A DNA stretch of 64,000 nt from Bacilli bacterium (lineage in GTDB: Bacteria > Bacillota_I > Bacilli_A > RF39 > UBA660). The notes below the pieces were generated by a model. The model was not told where the DNA came from and did not search any database. It saw only the letters and a list, made by a program, of their open reading frames with translations. The DNA lies in contig JAFXZI010000014.1 of assembly GCA_017541325.1 (NCBI GenBank), forward strand, positions 1-64,000, given 5' to 3'. A program made the translations under genes and the position numbers. This document shows positions 8,223 to 17,547 of the stretch, in pieces (the first letter of the stretch is position 1; each line of letters opens with the position of its first letter).

Positions 8223-10274
8223 CTATTTAGAATTTCTTTTTTCTTCAAAGAATTCTCCAACTTTATTTATATCAGTAGTAACATTAGAGAATGGCAATGC
8301 TTCTTCTATAGGTTTTCTGTATTTATTTGGAATAATACGACTATCTAGAATACTTACTACTCCAATGTCATCTTCTCCTCTAATTAATCTTCCTGTACCT
8401 TGCTTTAATTTAATTAGCATACTAGGAAGATATACTTGAGTAAATCCTAAATTACCACCATACATTTTTGCTTTAGCATCAATTATAGGATCGACAACTG
8501 GGAATGGTAATTTAGGTATAATTACATGTTCAAGTGAATTTCCTTTTACATCAATTCCTTCCCAGAATCCAGTTGCAAGTAAACAAGCATTTGTATCTTC
8601 CATAAATTCTCTTTTACTAATATCACTATTATTTTCATTTTGAATTATTATATTAAAATCATGTTCTGTTTTAATAAGTCTTTGATATACCGCTTCCATA
8701 TCTGCTTTAGAAGTAAATAGTATTAAGCTTCTTCCACCGGACATATTAATTAGTCTATCTGTTTCAGATGCAATAGAATCTAAATAAGCTTCATGATCTT
8801 CATCCCTAGGAGATAAAGTACTCGTAGATAAATACATCATTGTATTATTTTCATAATCATATGGGGATTTTATACTTCTTTCAGGAGATAAAGAAAAACC
8901 TTGAAATTCACTTGTTGTTAAACCTAAAGCATTAGAGAAAAATTCAATATCTATATTACCATCTTCAAAAGTCCTTGATGATAATGTTGCAGATGTAAAC
9001 ATTTTTCCATATCCTGCTTCTTTAAATAATTTCGCTGCGATATGAGAAAGATTTCTTTTAACACAACACAAATTTACTCTATTACGTTCTCCTGGTACAA
9101 AAGTTGCCCAAAAGACATTAGTTCTATCTTCAAAAGCTTTAGTAAGATCACATAAAGCATCTCGATATTCTCTTAAATTATACATTGCTCTTTTCTCTTG
9201 TTTAGACCATCCAGAAAGTGTTCTAGCATAACTATCAAATTCATCATATAATTCTAAAAATTCATATATTTTTTCTAGCAGATTACTAGATACAGTAAAT
9301 GGAAATCTTCCTTCATCAGTTACACTTTCTTCTTTTCTTTTTGAAATTGACGCTCTAACACTTCTAGATATAGTTTCATAAATACTATTAGATTTTTTAA
9401 TTAATTTAGAAATAGTACTAGATACACCAATATCTTGACAATTATTAAAAGCATTTACTATATCTCTACTATTAAACTCACAAGTATAAGCACTTATTAT
9501 TCTTTCTTCTAAAGTATGTGCTTCATCAAGTACTAAGAATGAAGGTTTATGTATTTGACCTCTTATATCATCTACTTTAACTCCTCTTCTCATTAGTTCT
9601 TGTTTTTCTAGTGTTTTCTTTTGACTATCAATTAACATATCATGGTTAGTAATTACTATCATACTATCTTTAGCCCACATATCTCTTTTCATTTGATAAA
9701 GACAATTTGCCCTAAAATTACAATTACGGCAGTCTACATTTTGAACATTTATCTTTTCCCAAGAAAAACCACTAATTCCATCATATGCTGCTTTATCTAG
9801 AGTTTTAGGATTAGTTTGATCAAAGATTCCTTCAATTGTATCTCTATCTTTGCTCTTTTTTGAAGATGATAAAAAGGCATTAGCTCTTTGAATACAAACA
9901 TAGTTATTTTTACCTTTAGCAATAACAACTGGTACCTTTACATTTAATAATCTTTCTAAGTTCTCTACTTCTGCTTTTAATTGCTCTTGTAAAGCAATAG
10001 TTGATGTAGATATAACAAATCCTGTTGGTACTTGTTTATGACGTTTAGTTGCCAAATATGCACCAAATAAAGGTACTAAATAACCAATAGTTTTTCCAGT
10101 ACCTACTCCAGCTTCTTGAATTAGGATATCATTATCACCTATTCTAGACATAACATTATATGATAATTCTTCTTGTCCTTCTCTAGAACTCAATCCTTTA
10201 AATTCACCACTGGCCATTCTTCTATAAAAATCTTCAATAAAGTCATATATTTCTTGTTCTATTTCTCTTGTCAT
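8223..10274 (-). CDS. dinG: DinG-type Fe-S ATP-dependent DNA helicase
   Basis: Superfamily 2 XPD/DinG helicase, 683 residues, unwinding DNA 5'-3' in repair and R-loop or replication conflict processing. Walker A 'AGVGTGKT' is at about residues 55-62, and the DEAH box 'DEAHTLEE' is near 249. Four cysteines (near 128 and in 'DCRNCNFRANC' around 178-189) are placed like the Fe-S cluster ligands of the family. The C-terminal helicase motif 'GTGRLIRGEDD' is present. Unlike Bacillus DinG it has no N-terminal exonuclease domain. The start has AGGTGATG upstream. It begins 8 bp after rnc ends, so the two are likely cotranscribed. Confidence 0.9.
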   Translation of the reverse strand: MTREIEQEIYDFIEDFYRRMASGEFKGLSSREGQEELSYNVMSRIGDNDILIQEAGVGTGKTIGYLVPLFGAYLATKRHKQVPTGFVISTSTIALQEQLKAEVENLERLLNVKVPVVIAKGKNNYVCIQRANAFLSSSKKSKDRDTIEGIFDQTNPKTLDKAAYDGISGFSWEKINVQNVDCRNCNFRANCLYQMKRDMWAKDSMIVITNHDMLIDSQKKTLEKQELMRRGVKVDDIRGQIHKPSFLVLDEAHTLEERIISAYTCEFNSRDIVNAFNNCQDIGVSSTISKLIKKSNSIYETISRSVRASISKRKEESVTDEGRFPFTVSSNLLEKIYEFLELYDEFDSYARTLSGWSKQEKRAMYNLREYRDALCDLTKAFEDRTNVFWATFVPGERNRVNLCCVKRNLSHIAAKLFKEAGYGKMFTSATLSSRTFEDGNIDIEFFSNALGLTTSEFQGFSLSPERSIKSPYDYENNTMMYLSTSTLSPRDEDHEAYLDSIASETDRLINMSGGRSLILFTSKADMEAVYQRLIKTEHDFNIIIQNENNSDISKREFMEDTNACLLATGFWEGIDVKGNSLEHVIIPKLPFPVVDPIIDAKAKMYGGNLGFTQVYLPSMLIKLKQGTGRLIRGEDDIGVVSILDSRIIPNKYRKPIEEALPFSNVTTDINKVGEFFEEKRNSK

Positions 10275-10282
10275 AACATCAC

Positions 10283-10957
10283 CTACTTATCTTGTTTAGC
10301 AAGTCTTGTTAGAGCATCTTTAGCAGCCTCTTGTTCTGATTCTTTTTTACTACTACCAACTCCAGTACCATATTTAATATCATCAATCATTACAACAGTA
10401 GTAAATGTCTTATCATGTGCTGGTCCTTCTTCATTTGTTAATACATATTTTAGGCTTCTTCTATCTGTTTGAGTGTACTCTTGTAAAATAGATTTGTAAT
10501 CACTAAAGAAAGTTATATCTGGATTTTCTATATAAGGAACAATTATATTTAAGACTACCTCTTTAGTTTTTTCAAATCCTTGATCTAGATACAATGCACC
10601 AATAAAAGCTTCAAATATATCAGCTAAAATTACTTTTTTATATCTTCCACCATCTTTTTCTTCACCATGTCCTACTCTTATATAATTACTAAAATCTAAA
10701 TCAGAAGCATATTTAAAACAGGCATCTTCACAAACATAGCTAGCACGAAGTTTAGTCATATCTCCTTCTTTAATATTTAAGTTATTATATAAATAATCAC
10801 TAGATATTAATTCAAGTACAGCATCTCCTAAAAATTCTAATCTTTCATAATCTGCTTTTAAATTATTTTCATTTACATATGATGAGTGTGAAAATGCAGT
10901 ATTATATATTTTTTCTGAATTAGGTATAATATTTATTCTTTTAAATAGTTCCTTCAC
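10283..10957 (-). CDS. rnc: Ribonuclease III
   Basis: RNase III, about 224 residues, cuts double-stranded RNA (rRNA precursors, structured mRNAs). The catalytic signature 'ERLEFLGDAVLELISSDY' sits near residue 38, the second acidic cluster 'ADIFEAFIGALYLD' near 110, and a dsRNA-binding domain occupies roughly 155-224, with 'SSKKESEQEAAKDAL'. I place the start at the GTG at 10957, since AGGTG lies 6 nt before it; a GTG three codons earlier overlaps that site. In many Firmicutes rnc sits with smc and ftsY, but here it leads into dinG. Confidence 0.93.
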   Translation of the reverse strand: MKELFKRINIIPNSEKIYNTAFSHSSYVNENNLKADYERLEFLGDAVLELISSDYLYNNLNIKEGDMTKLRASYVCEDACFKYASDLDFSNYIRVGHGEEKDGGRYKKVILADIFEAFIGALYLDQGFEKTKEVVLNIIVPYIENPDITFFSDYKSILQEYTQTDRRSLKYVLTNEEGPAHDKTFTTVVMIDDIKYGTGVGSSKKESEQEAAKDALTRLAKQDK

Positions 10958-10974
10958 AAAAATCACCTATTATA

Positions 10975-10983
10975 ATTATATCA
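10975..10983 (-). promoter_or_regulatory. Extended -10 promoter of rnc-dinG
   Basis: Minus-strand TGATATAAT: TATAAT at 10975-10980 preceded by TG. The -35 region is weak. Transcription would start just before the AGGTG ribosome site of rnc. Confidence 0.55.
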
Positions 10984-10990
10984 AACTTTA

Positions 10991-11019
10991 TTGAAAAAAT
11001 AGAGATTTTTTAGTAGAAT
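10991..11019 (+). promoter_or_regulatory. Promoter of the TroA-like lipoprotein unit
   Basis: TTGAAA (10991-10996) and TAGAAT (11014-11019) with a 17-bp spacer face rightward. They form a divergent pair with the rnc promoter. Confidence 0.6.
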
Positions 11020-11041
11020 TAAATATGATTGGAGTGGTTAA

Positions 11042-11902
11042 ATGAAAAGATTAATTTTAACTGGATTTATATTATTTTCTTTAATGATAATTACTACTGG
11101 ATGTGTAAAAAAGGATAGTATGGAAGATATAGATATTATTACTTCTTCTTATCCTATAGAATATTTAGTAAATAGAATGTATGGTAATAAAGCTGATATT
11201 CAAGATATTTTCCCAGATAGTGAATCAATTGATACATATAAACTTAATAATAAAGAATTAAAAAAATATAGTAATAGAGATTTATTTATTTATAATGGTA
11301 ATAATGCTAGTAACATAGCACTTGAATTAAGTAATAGAAATCATAATATTTTATTAATAGATTCTACTAGAGGAATGAATTCAAGTTATGGTGTTGAAGA
11401 ATTATGGCTTGATCCATCTAATATGTTAATGATGGCTTTAAATATTAAAACAGGATTACAAGAATACATTACAAATAACTACTTAATAGATGAAATAAAT
11501 AATAATTATCAAGATTTAAAAATAGAATTATCTGAATTAGATGCAGACTATAAATTAAGTGTAGAAAATGCACCTGTTAAAACTTTAGTAGTTACTAATG
11601 AATCATTAGGTTTCTTAGAAAAATATGGATTAACTATTATTGTTTTAAATGATGAAACTTTAGATAAGACATATAATGAAGTAAGATCATTAATATATAA
11701 TAAAACACTTAGTAATATTTATATGTTTGATGAAAAAGAAATAAATGAAAAGACACAAAAACTTATAGATGATACAAAAATTAAAAAAGTTGTTTTAGAT
11801 CGATTGGATTTTATAACTGATGAACAAAGAAAAGCTGATAAAGATTATATGTCTATTATGGAAGACAATTTGGATTTAATAAAAAACGAATTATATAAAT
11901 AA
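11042..11902 (+). CDS. TroA/ZnuA-like lipoprotein without metal histidines
   Basis: 286-residue lipoprotein. A signal peptide with a TTGC lipobox puts the lipid on Cys21. The rest matches the layout of cluster-9 metal-binding ABC receptors (ZnuA/TroA): 'IITSSYPIEYLVNRMYG' near residue 35, 'DLFIYNGNN' near 80, and 'ELWLDPSNMLMMAL' near 120. The family's His ligands are gone: the usual 'PHDYEP' reads 'SIDTYKL' and 'DPHxWL' reads 'EELWL', and the whole protein has one His. No permease or ATPase gene adjoins it. It may bind another ligand or act structurally. GGAGTGG precedes the ATG, and the coiled-coil gene follows 13 bp later. Confidence 0.7.
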   Translation: MKRLILTGFILFSLMIITTGCVKKDSMEDIDIITSSYPIEYLVNRMYGNKADIQDIFPDSESIDTYKLNNKELKKYSNRDLFIYNGNNASNIALELSNRNHNILLIDSTRGMNSSYGVEELWLDPSNMLMMALNIKTGLQEYITNNYLIDEINNNYQDLKIELSELDADYKLSVENAPVKTLVVTNESLGFLEKYGLTIIVLNDETLDKTYNEVRSLIYNKTLSNIYMFDEKEINEKTQKLIDDTKIKKVVLDRLDFITDEQRKADKDYMSIMEDNLDLIKNELYK

Positions 11903-11915
11903 TTAGGAGGTATTC

Positions 11916-13604
11916 ATGAAAGAAAGTAAAGACATCAAAGATAGAACACTTCCTTTTCTTTTGATTCAAGAAAAAGAAAAAAAAGAAAAAGAGGAAGCTG
12001 AAAAAAAAGAACAATTAGTAAGCAGATCTATTAATATAAATACAGATGTCGTTAAAAAAAGTGATAATCCAGTACCAACTACAGAAGTAATTCAACCTAC
12101 AATTATAAATCAAGTTAATACTACTCCACTTAATGATGATAAACAAATAGTAGAATCTATTCCATTAGTAGAAAAAACAAGAAAAGAAGGAGAAACAGTT
12201 GTTACAACATCAACAACAACAGTAACTCCTACTGATGTTACTCCAGTAATTGTTGATATGATTCCAATGAGTGATAAAGAAGTATCTATTAAAACAGAAG
12301 AAGTACAACAAGAACAAGGAAGTAATACCATAACTACTACTACAACTACTAAAGAGACAACAGAAAAAGAACGTCCTGTTATAGTTGATATGATACCTAT
12401 TTCAACGGAACCTGTAATAATTCCTGCTAATGAAGAAAAACAAGTTGAAACTGAAAGTGAAGAAAAAGAAGAAGCTACTTCTACTACTCTAACAACGATT
12501 ACTCCTTTATCTCAAGAAGAACAAGTACATTTAACAATTATTGAAGAAATAAAAGAATTTATTGATGATGATTTAAAAGAAGTTGAAGATTTAGCATATA
12601 AAATTGAAGTATTACAAGAACAAGAACAAGAAGAAGATACTGTTCTTGTTGAAGAAGAAGAAAGAATAAAAAAAGAACTTCAAGAATTAGAAAGAAAAAT
12701 TGAAGAACTTCGTACTAGATATGAAAAATTATATGAAAAATTAAAAATACAAAATATAGAAATTATAGATAATGATATTCTTGAAATATCAATTAAAGAT
12801 TATATTGAAGATACTAAAGAAGGACAAGATACAAGCAAGTATTTTGATCAAATTGAAGAAGTTACAATATACATTGATATATTAAATAGAATAATTGAAC
12901 TTGATCAAGCTAAAGATGAACTATCTACTAAAGTAGATGAAAAAGTTGAACAATTTGAAGAAAAAGAACAAAGTTTTGAGGAAGCACAAGATAAAAAAGT
13001 AGATATAGAAAAGATTAATGTTGATATTGAAACATATAATGAAATAGTTAGAAAATCTCTTGAGCAACTTAAAGAAAAAATGAGTAGAAGTACAGAAATA
13101 TCTTCTAGAATAGAAACATCATCTAGAAGAGCGATTAACTGGGGAAGAATATTAGTAGCGATTGTAATGTTATCACAAACTCCTCGTATTCCACCTACTC
13201 CTCGTGGTACTTATTTAAGAGCTGGTTTAGTTGCAGTTGCTATTCATTTATTACTTCATGCTACCTATAGAGAGAATACAACCAGAAGAATAAATACTAT
13301 TACTTATACAGACTTTAGACAAGAAATATTAAGCAGTAAAGAAATGCTTACTGAATCATTAAAATTAATTGGTACCTCTTTTGATGAATTACAACAATTC
13401 AAAAAAATGTTAGAAGATGAATTTGGAGAATATGCAGATCAAATTCCAGAATATTCAAAACTTATTAAATCATTAATTGATTTAGAAAAAGAATTACAAA
13501 GACAAGAAGAAAAAGCTAATGAATATAAAAAAGAAATTGAAGAAAGATTAGAAGTAAACGAAGAAAAAATAAAAAGAATTGAAGAATATACAACAGTAGA
13601 ATAA
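11916..13604 (+). CDS. Large Thr-rich coiled-coil membrane protein, unknown
   Basis: 562 residues, not recognised. Residues 1-200 are low complexity, with three loose repeats that pair an 'IP' segment ('VIVDMIPMS', 'VIVDMIPIS', 'IVESIPLVE') with a Thr run. Residues about 205-390 and 470-562 are Glu/Lys-rich coiled coil. Between them a short apolar stretch (about 408-450, 'WGRILVAIVMLSQ' and 'AGLVAVAIHLLLHA') may be a membrane hairpin with a Pro/Arg-rich turn. No signal peptide is seen. AGGAGG sits before the ATG. It follows the TroA-like lipoprotein directly, suggesting a shared envelope role, but this is inference. Confidence 0.7.
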   Translation: MKESKDIKDRTLPFLLIQEKEKKEKEEAEKKEQLVSRSININTDVVKKSDNPVPTTEVIQPTIINQVNTTPLNDDKQIVESIPLVEKTRKEGETVVTTSTTTVTPTDVTPVIVDMIPMSDKEVSIKTEEVQQEQGSNTITTTTTTKETTEKERPVIVDMIPISTEPVIIPANEEKQVETESEEKEEATSTTLTTITPLSQEEQVHLTIIEEIKEFIDDDLKEVEDLAYKIEVLQEQEQEEDTVLVEEEERIKKELQELERKIEELRTRYEKLYEKLKIQNIEIIDNDILEISIKDYIEDTKEGQDTSKYFDQIEEVTIYIDILNRIIELDQAKDELSTKVDEKVEQFEEKEQSFEEAQDKKVDIEKINVDIETYNEIVRKSLEQLKEKMSRSTEISSRIETSSRRAINWGRILVAIVMLSQTPRIPPTPRGTYLRAGLVAVAIHLLLHATYRENTTRRINTITYTDFRQEILSSKEMLTESLKLIGTSFDELQQFKKMLEDEFGEYADQIPEYSKLIKSLIDLEKELQRQEEKANEYKKEIEERLEVNEEKIKRIEEYTTVE

Positions 13605-13632
13605 AAAAAGATGACTAAGTCATCTTTTTTTT
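13601..13632. terminator. Bidirectional terminator between convergent genes
   Basis: Palindrome GATGAC-TAA-GTCATC flanked by A8 on the left and T9 on the right serves the plus-strand coiled-coil gene and the minus-strand cohesin/Big_2 gene. Confidence 0.88.
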
Positions 13633-14737
13633 ACATATCAAAATTGAAATCTCCATTTTCATTAATTGATGGTGATGACCTAGGTCCACTTCCACCACCC
13701 TTTTTAAGTTTAAGTAAGAACATACCAATAATTGTTAATATACATGTAACAATAGCAGTTATTATACAAGGTACTATAGGACTTGATTTCTTTTCTTTTG
13801 TTTTCTTTTCTTCTACAGTAACTTTAATTTCAGTTTTTACTAAACCTGCATTAATTGTTATTTTTGCTTCTCCTGCACCCATTGCATGAATATTTAAATC
13901 TTTATCTATAACTGCAACATTTTCATCACTAGATTTTATATTAATATCTTCTTCTTTTACACTAGCATCAGTAGGATCTAATGTATATATTATTCTTTTC
14001 TTATCTCCTACATTTAAAGTAATATTACTTTCTTTAACTTTAATTTCTTTTAGTTCAACAGGATCTTTCATTACAGTAAAACGAACTGTTTTTTCAATAT
14101 CTCCACTTTTAATTACAACAGTACCTTCTCCTTCACCAGTAGCATTTACTAAACCAGAATCAGAAACTGTTAAAACATCATTATTATTACTAGTATAAGT
14201 TACTGATTTATCTCTAGCATTATCTGGTAATACTGTAACCATTAATTGAACACTTTCACCAATTGATAAAGTATTTTTATAATCCTCTACTTCAATACTA
14301 GAAACAGTTATTATTTTTTCTTTTTTAGTAATTGTTGCAACAGAAGACCCAGATGGTGCTGACATGCTTTCTCTAACTACAACATTTACTGATTGATTAC
14401 TAGAAAAATCTTTTTTTATTTTAAATACTGGATAAAGCGTTCCTTCACTACTACAAGTTATTTCATCTATTGAATATGAACAACTCGAATCATTTCCTTT
14501 TTCAAAACCAACTAATTGTAAATATTCTGTATCATAATTAAAACTAATTATTATTTTAGCACCAAGGTTTTGTTTACCAGAAAAATTTAAACTTAAAGTG
14601 ACATATTGACCAGCTACAGTCTCTTCTGGAAGGGTTCTAACAGATAGATTAGCTCCAGTTATCGCTTCTACTTTAATACCAAAAAATAATATAAATAGAT
14701 AAACAAATATAAACATATATCTCTTCATATTATCCAC
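13631..14737 (-). CDS. Cohesin-like/Big_2 domain membrane-anchored surface protein
   Basis: 368 residues. The signal peptide is about 1-26. Residues 28-140 resemble a cohesin or similar beta-sandwich ('LSVRTLPEETVAGQYVTLSL', 'YDTEYLQLVGFE', and a Cys pair in 'SCSYSIDEITC'). Two bacterial Ig-like Big_2 domains follow (about 147-225 and 227-310; 'LSIGESVQLMVTVLP', 'LNVGDKKRIIYTLDP'). A transmembrane helix at about 318-342 and a short Lys/Gly-rich cytoplasmic tail end the protein, so it is anchored without sortase. Extracellular binding or scaffolding is inferred from domain type. It is followed by a terminator shared with the convergent gene. Confidence 0.8.
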   Translation of the reverse strand: MDNMKRYMFIFVYLFILFFGIKVEAITGANLSVRTLPEETVAGQYVTLSLNFSGKQNLGAKIIISFNYDTEYLQLVGFEKGNDSSCSYSIDEITCSSEGTLYPVFKIKKDFSSNQSVNVVVRESMSAPSGSSVATITKKEKIITVSSIEVEDYKNTLSIGESVQLMVTVLPDNARDKSVTYTSNNNDVLTVSDSGLVNATGEGEGTVVIKSGDIEKTVRFTVMKDPVELKEIKVKESNITLNVGDKKRIIYTLDPTDASVKEEDINIKSSDENVAVIDKDLNIHAMGAGEAKITINAGLVKTEIKVTVEEKKTKEKKSSPIVPCIITAIVTCILTIIGMFLLKLKKGGGSGPRSSPSINENGDFNFDM

Positions 14738-14784
14738 CTCTATTATAATTTATCATATTTTTAAACTTTATTTTTCTTTAAAAG

Positions 14785-14810
14785 AAAAAAGAAATGTAAA
14801 TTTACATTTC
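14785..14810 (-). terminator. Terminator overlapping gmk stop
   Basis: A perfect 20-nt palindrome (14791-14810, arm GAAATGTAAA) followed on the minus strand by T6 overlaps the end of gmk. Confidence 0.8.
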
Positions 14811-15494
14811 TTCCTCAATTTTAATTTCTTTGTTTTGCATTTCTTTATCACTAAGTAACATTTCATGCATGAATTCTTCTGGATTATTAAGTACTACTTC
14901 TTCTATACGATCACATCTACATTTTTCTGATATTAATATAGCTTCAATTTTCTTTATAGTATTACTTATTTCATCGTTTACTACTACATAGTTATATTTA
15001 GTTACTTCATTCATTTCTTTATATGCTTGTAAGAATCTTTGATTAATCTTTTCTTCTGAATCAGTTCCTCTATTCTTAAGTCTACTTTTTAAAGCATTAA
15101 GACTAGGAGGAAATAAGAAAATAAATATTGCTTCTGGAATAAGTTCTTTTATTTTAGCAGCTCCTTGAATTTCTATTACTAAGAATACATCTATTCCTTG
15201 ATCTAATTTCTCATTAATATATTTTTTTGGAGTACCATAATAATTATTTACATATTTTGCATATTCTAAAAAGAATCCTTCTTCTATTTTTTCTTCAAAG
15301 TCTTTCTTTGATACAAAATAATAATTTTCTCCTTCTTTCTCACCTTTACGCATTTCACGAGAAGTCATAGAAATAGATAGCCATGAATCATTATGAGTTT
15401 TAGTATACTCATTTACTATTGTATCTTTACCAACTCCTGATGGCCCAGAAATAACTATTAAACTACCTTTAGTTTTTGTTTTAATTAAACCCAT
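14802..15494 (-). CDS. gmk: Guanylate kinase
   Basis: Guanylate kinase, 230 residues, phosphorylates GMP to GDP with ATP. The P-loop 'GPSGVGKD' is at residues 16-23, the GMP-binding segment 'SMTSREMRKGEKEGENYYF' at about 43-61, and the lid 'NRGTDSEEKINQR' near 140. It is about 25 residues longer than typical Gmk because of a charged C-terminal tail. The ribosome site is AGGTGAT. It lies downstream of tsf but past a terminator, so it is probably transcribed partly on its own. Confidence 0.95.
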   Translation of the reverse strand: MGLIKTKTKGSLIVISGPSGVGKDTIVNEYTKTHNDSWLSISMTSREMRKGEKEGENYYFVSKKDFEEKIEEGFFLEYAKYVNNYYGTPKKYINEKLDQGIDVFLVIEIQGAAKIKELIPEAIFIFLFPPSLNALKSRLKNRGTDSEEKINQRFLQAYKEMNEVTKYNYVVVNDEISNTIKKIEAILISEKCRCDRIEEVVLNNPEEFMHEMLLSDKEMQNKEIKIEEEM

Positions 15495-15534
15495 AATATC
15501 ACCTATAAATAATATAACATAAATTATATAACAA

Positions 15535-15556
15535 AAAAACGGATTACTCCGTTTTT
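15535..15556 (-). terminator. Terminator after rpsB-tsf
   Basis: Hairpin AAAAACGGA/TCCGTTTTT with a TTAC loop directly abuts the tsf stop. On the minus strand it is followed by T residues. Confidence 0.88.
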
Positions 15557-15557
15557 A

Positions 15558-16430
15558 TTATCCATTAATTTGACTCATTACTTCTTCAGCAAAGTTCTCT
15601 TGTCTCTTTTCGATTCCTTCTCCTACTTCATAACGAATCATAGATTTAATAACTCCACCATTGTTTTTAGCAAAAGCTTCAACAGTTAAGTCTGGATCTT
15701 TAATAAATTCTTGCTCTAATAAACAATTTTCTTTATAGAATTTATTAATTCTACCATTAACCATCTTTTCAGCTATTTCAGCAGGTTTACCTTCATTCAT
15801 AGCTTGTTCTTTGATGATTTCTTTTTCATGATCTAGTACTTCAGCAGGTACTGAATCACGGTTTAAATATGAAGGATTCATAGCAGCAACATGCATAGCT
15901 ACATCTTTAGCTACATCTTCATTAGCTCCTTCAAGAACAGTAATAACTCCAATTCTTCCTCCCATATGTGAATAGATTCCGAATACTTCATTATCGTTCT
16001 TTACAACTTTTTCAAATCTTCTGAAACTTAACTTTTCACCAATAGTTGCTACTAAGTTTACTAAATATTCAGATATTTTTCCATTAGGAGTATCAATTTC
16101 CATTGCTTCTTCCATAGTTTTAGCATCACTATTTAAAATAGCATTACTAATTTCATCTACGAATGATTTAAATTTTTCATTTTTAGCAACGAAATCAGTT
16201 TCTGAGTTTACTTCTATAATAACAGCAGTATTTCCATTAACTACAATGTTAGTTAATCCTTCAGCTGCAATTCTAGATTCTTTTTTTGCAGCTTTAGCTG
16301 TTCCTTTTTTTCTTAAATAATCAATTGCTCCTTCCATATCTCCTTTAGATTCTTCAAGAGCATTTTTACAATCAGCTATTCCAGCTCCAGTTTTTTCTCT
16401 TAGAGCTTTAACATCTTCAATTGTATACAT
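15558..16430 (-). CDS. tsf: Elongation factor Ts
   Basis: EF-Ts, 290 residues, the nucleotide exchange factor of EF-Tu. The N-terminal UBA-like domain shows 'LREKTGAGIADCKNALEE' at about 10-27. The core EF-Tu contact 'NSETDFVAKNEKF' lies near 75, and the dimerisation region follows. The start has AAGGAGGAA upstream. It follows rpsB by 14 bp, the conserved bacterial rpsB-tsf pair. Confidence 0.97.
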   Translation of the reverse strand: MYTIEDVKALREKTGAGIADCKNALEESKGDMEGAIDYLRKKGTAKAAKKESRIAAEGLTNIVVNGNTAVIIEVNSETDFVAKNEKFKSFVDEISNAILNSDAKTMEEAMEIDTPNGKISEYLVNLVATIGEKLSFRRFEKVVKNDNEVFGIYSHMGGRIGVITVLEGANEDVAKDVAMHVAAMNPSYLNRDSVPAEVLDHEKEIIKEQAMNEGKPAEIAEKMVNGRINKFYKENCLLEQEFIKDPDLTVEAFAKNNGGVIKSMIRYEVGEGIEKRQENFAEEVMSQING

Positions 16431-16444
16431 ATTGTTCCTCCTTC

Positions 16445-17455
16445 TTATTTTAATGAACTAATAAGTTCAGCTTTTTTCATTGTAGAATAACCTTTTAAAC
16501 CTTGTTCTTTAGCAATAGCTTTTAATTCAGTTAAAGTCATTTCTTCATAGTTAGGTTTTTCTTCTTTTTTAGTTTCTTTCTTAGTTGTTTTCTTCTCTTC
16601 CTTTACTTCTTCTTTCTTCTCTTCTTTAACTTTTTCTACTACTTCAGTTTGTTCTTCTTTTTTAGATTTCTTTTCTTTCTTTGGTTCAGTTGGTTGTTCA
16701 TCCATTTGAGGAACCATATCTTCTCTATTTTCTTTTGGTGCTTTTTCATCTTCAGTAATATAATCAACTAATTCTCTTCCAGTTGCTTCACAAATAGCAT
16801 TAGTTAATACTCCAATCATTAACTTAACACTTCTTACAGCATCATCATTTCCTGGAATAACATAATCAACCATATCTGGGTCACAGTTAGTATCTACTAC
16901 ACCAAATACAGGAATTCCTAAAATTCTAGCTTCTTTGATAGCTATTTCTTCTTTTTTAGGATCAACAATAACTAGAGCATTAGGAAGTTTTCTCATTTCT
17001 CTAATTCCTCTTAAGTTCTTGTTTAATTTATCATATTCTTTTCTAATTTTAATTACTTCTTTTTTAGGTAATAAATTGAAAACTCCATCTTTTTCCATGT
17101 TTTCAATATCTTCCATTCTTTTAATTCTTGAACGGATTGTTCTAAAGTTAGTTAGTGTTCCTCCTAACCATCTTTCATTTACAAAATAGTTATCAGTTCT
17201 TACTGCATTTTCTTCAGCTGCTTCTTGAGCTTGTTTTTTAGTACCAACAAATAGTACTTTTCCTTCAGCTTCAGCTATTTTTTTCATAGCATCATAAGCT
17301 TCTTCTAACATTTTAACTGTTTTTTGTAAATCGATTATATAGATATCATCTCTAGATGTATAGATATATTCTTTCATCTTAGGATTCCATCTTCTTTTTT
17401 GGTGTCCGAATTGAACACCAGCTTCTAATAAATAATTCATTGAAACTACTGTCAT
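16445..17455 (-). CDS. rpsB: Ribosomal protein S2 with HeH-like C-terminal extension
   Basis: S2 core occupies residues 1 to about 228, with '[19 protein letters not shown]' at the N-terminus and '[14 protein letters not shown]' near 75. It is 336 residues against a usual 230-260. The extra part is a Lys/Glu-rich linker (about 240-298) and a final 35-residue block beginning '[14 protein letters not shown]' that resembles a helix-extension-helix (SAP/LEM/Rho-N-like) motif. The L20 gene just upstream has the same kind of tail. Such motifs usually bind nucleic acid, so an RNA contact is inferred. AAAGGA precedes the ATG, and tsf follows. Confidence 0.95.
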   Translation of the reverse strand: MTVVSMNYLLEAGVQFGHQKRRWNPKMKEYIYTSRDDIYIIDLQKTVKMLEEAYDAMKKIAEAEGKVLFVGTKKQAQEAAEENAVRTDNYFVNERWLGGTLTNFRTIRSRIKRMEDIENMEKDGVFNLLPKKEVIKIRKEYDKLNKNLRGIREMRKLPNALVIVDPKKEEIAIKEARILGIPVFGVVDTNCDPDMVDYVIPGNDDAVRSVKLMIGVLTNAICEATGRELVDYITEDEKAPKENREDMVPQMDEQPTEPKKEKKSKKEEQTEVVEKVKEEKKEEVKEEKKTTKKETKKEEKPNYEEMTLTELKAIAKEQGLKGYSTMKKAELISSLK

Positions 17456-17547
17456 ATTTTTCTTTTCCTTTCGTTATACACTTATTAATTTCTAAAATTT
17501 ACCACTCATAAGAGCACTAGATAAATAAATCCATTAATATGATTTTT

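Noticed and set aside
16560-16700. Frameshift or contamination explaining the long S2 and L20 tails
   Set aside because: The tails are in frame, end in clean stops, show the same codon use as the cores, and are related to each other.
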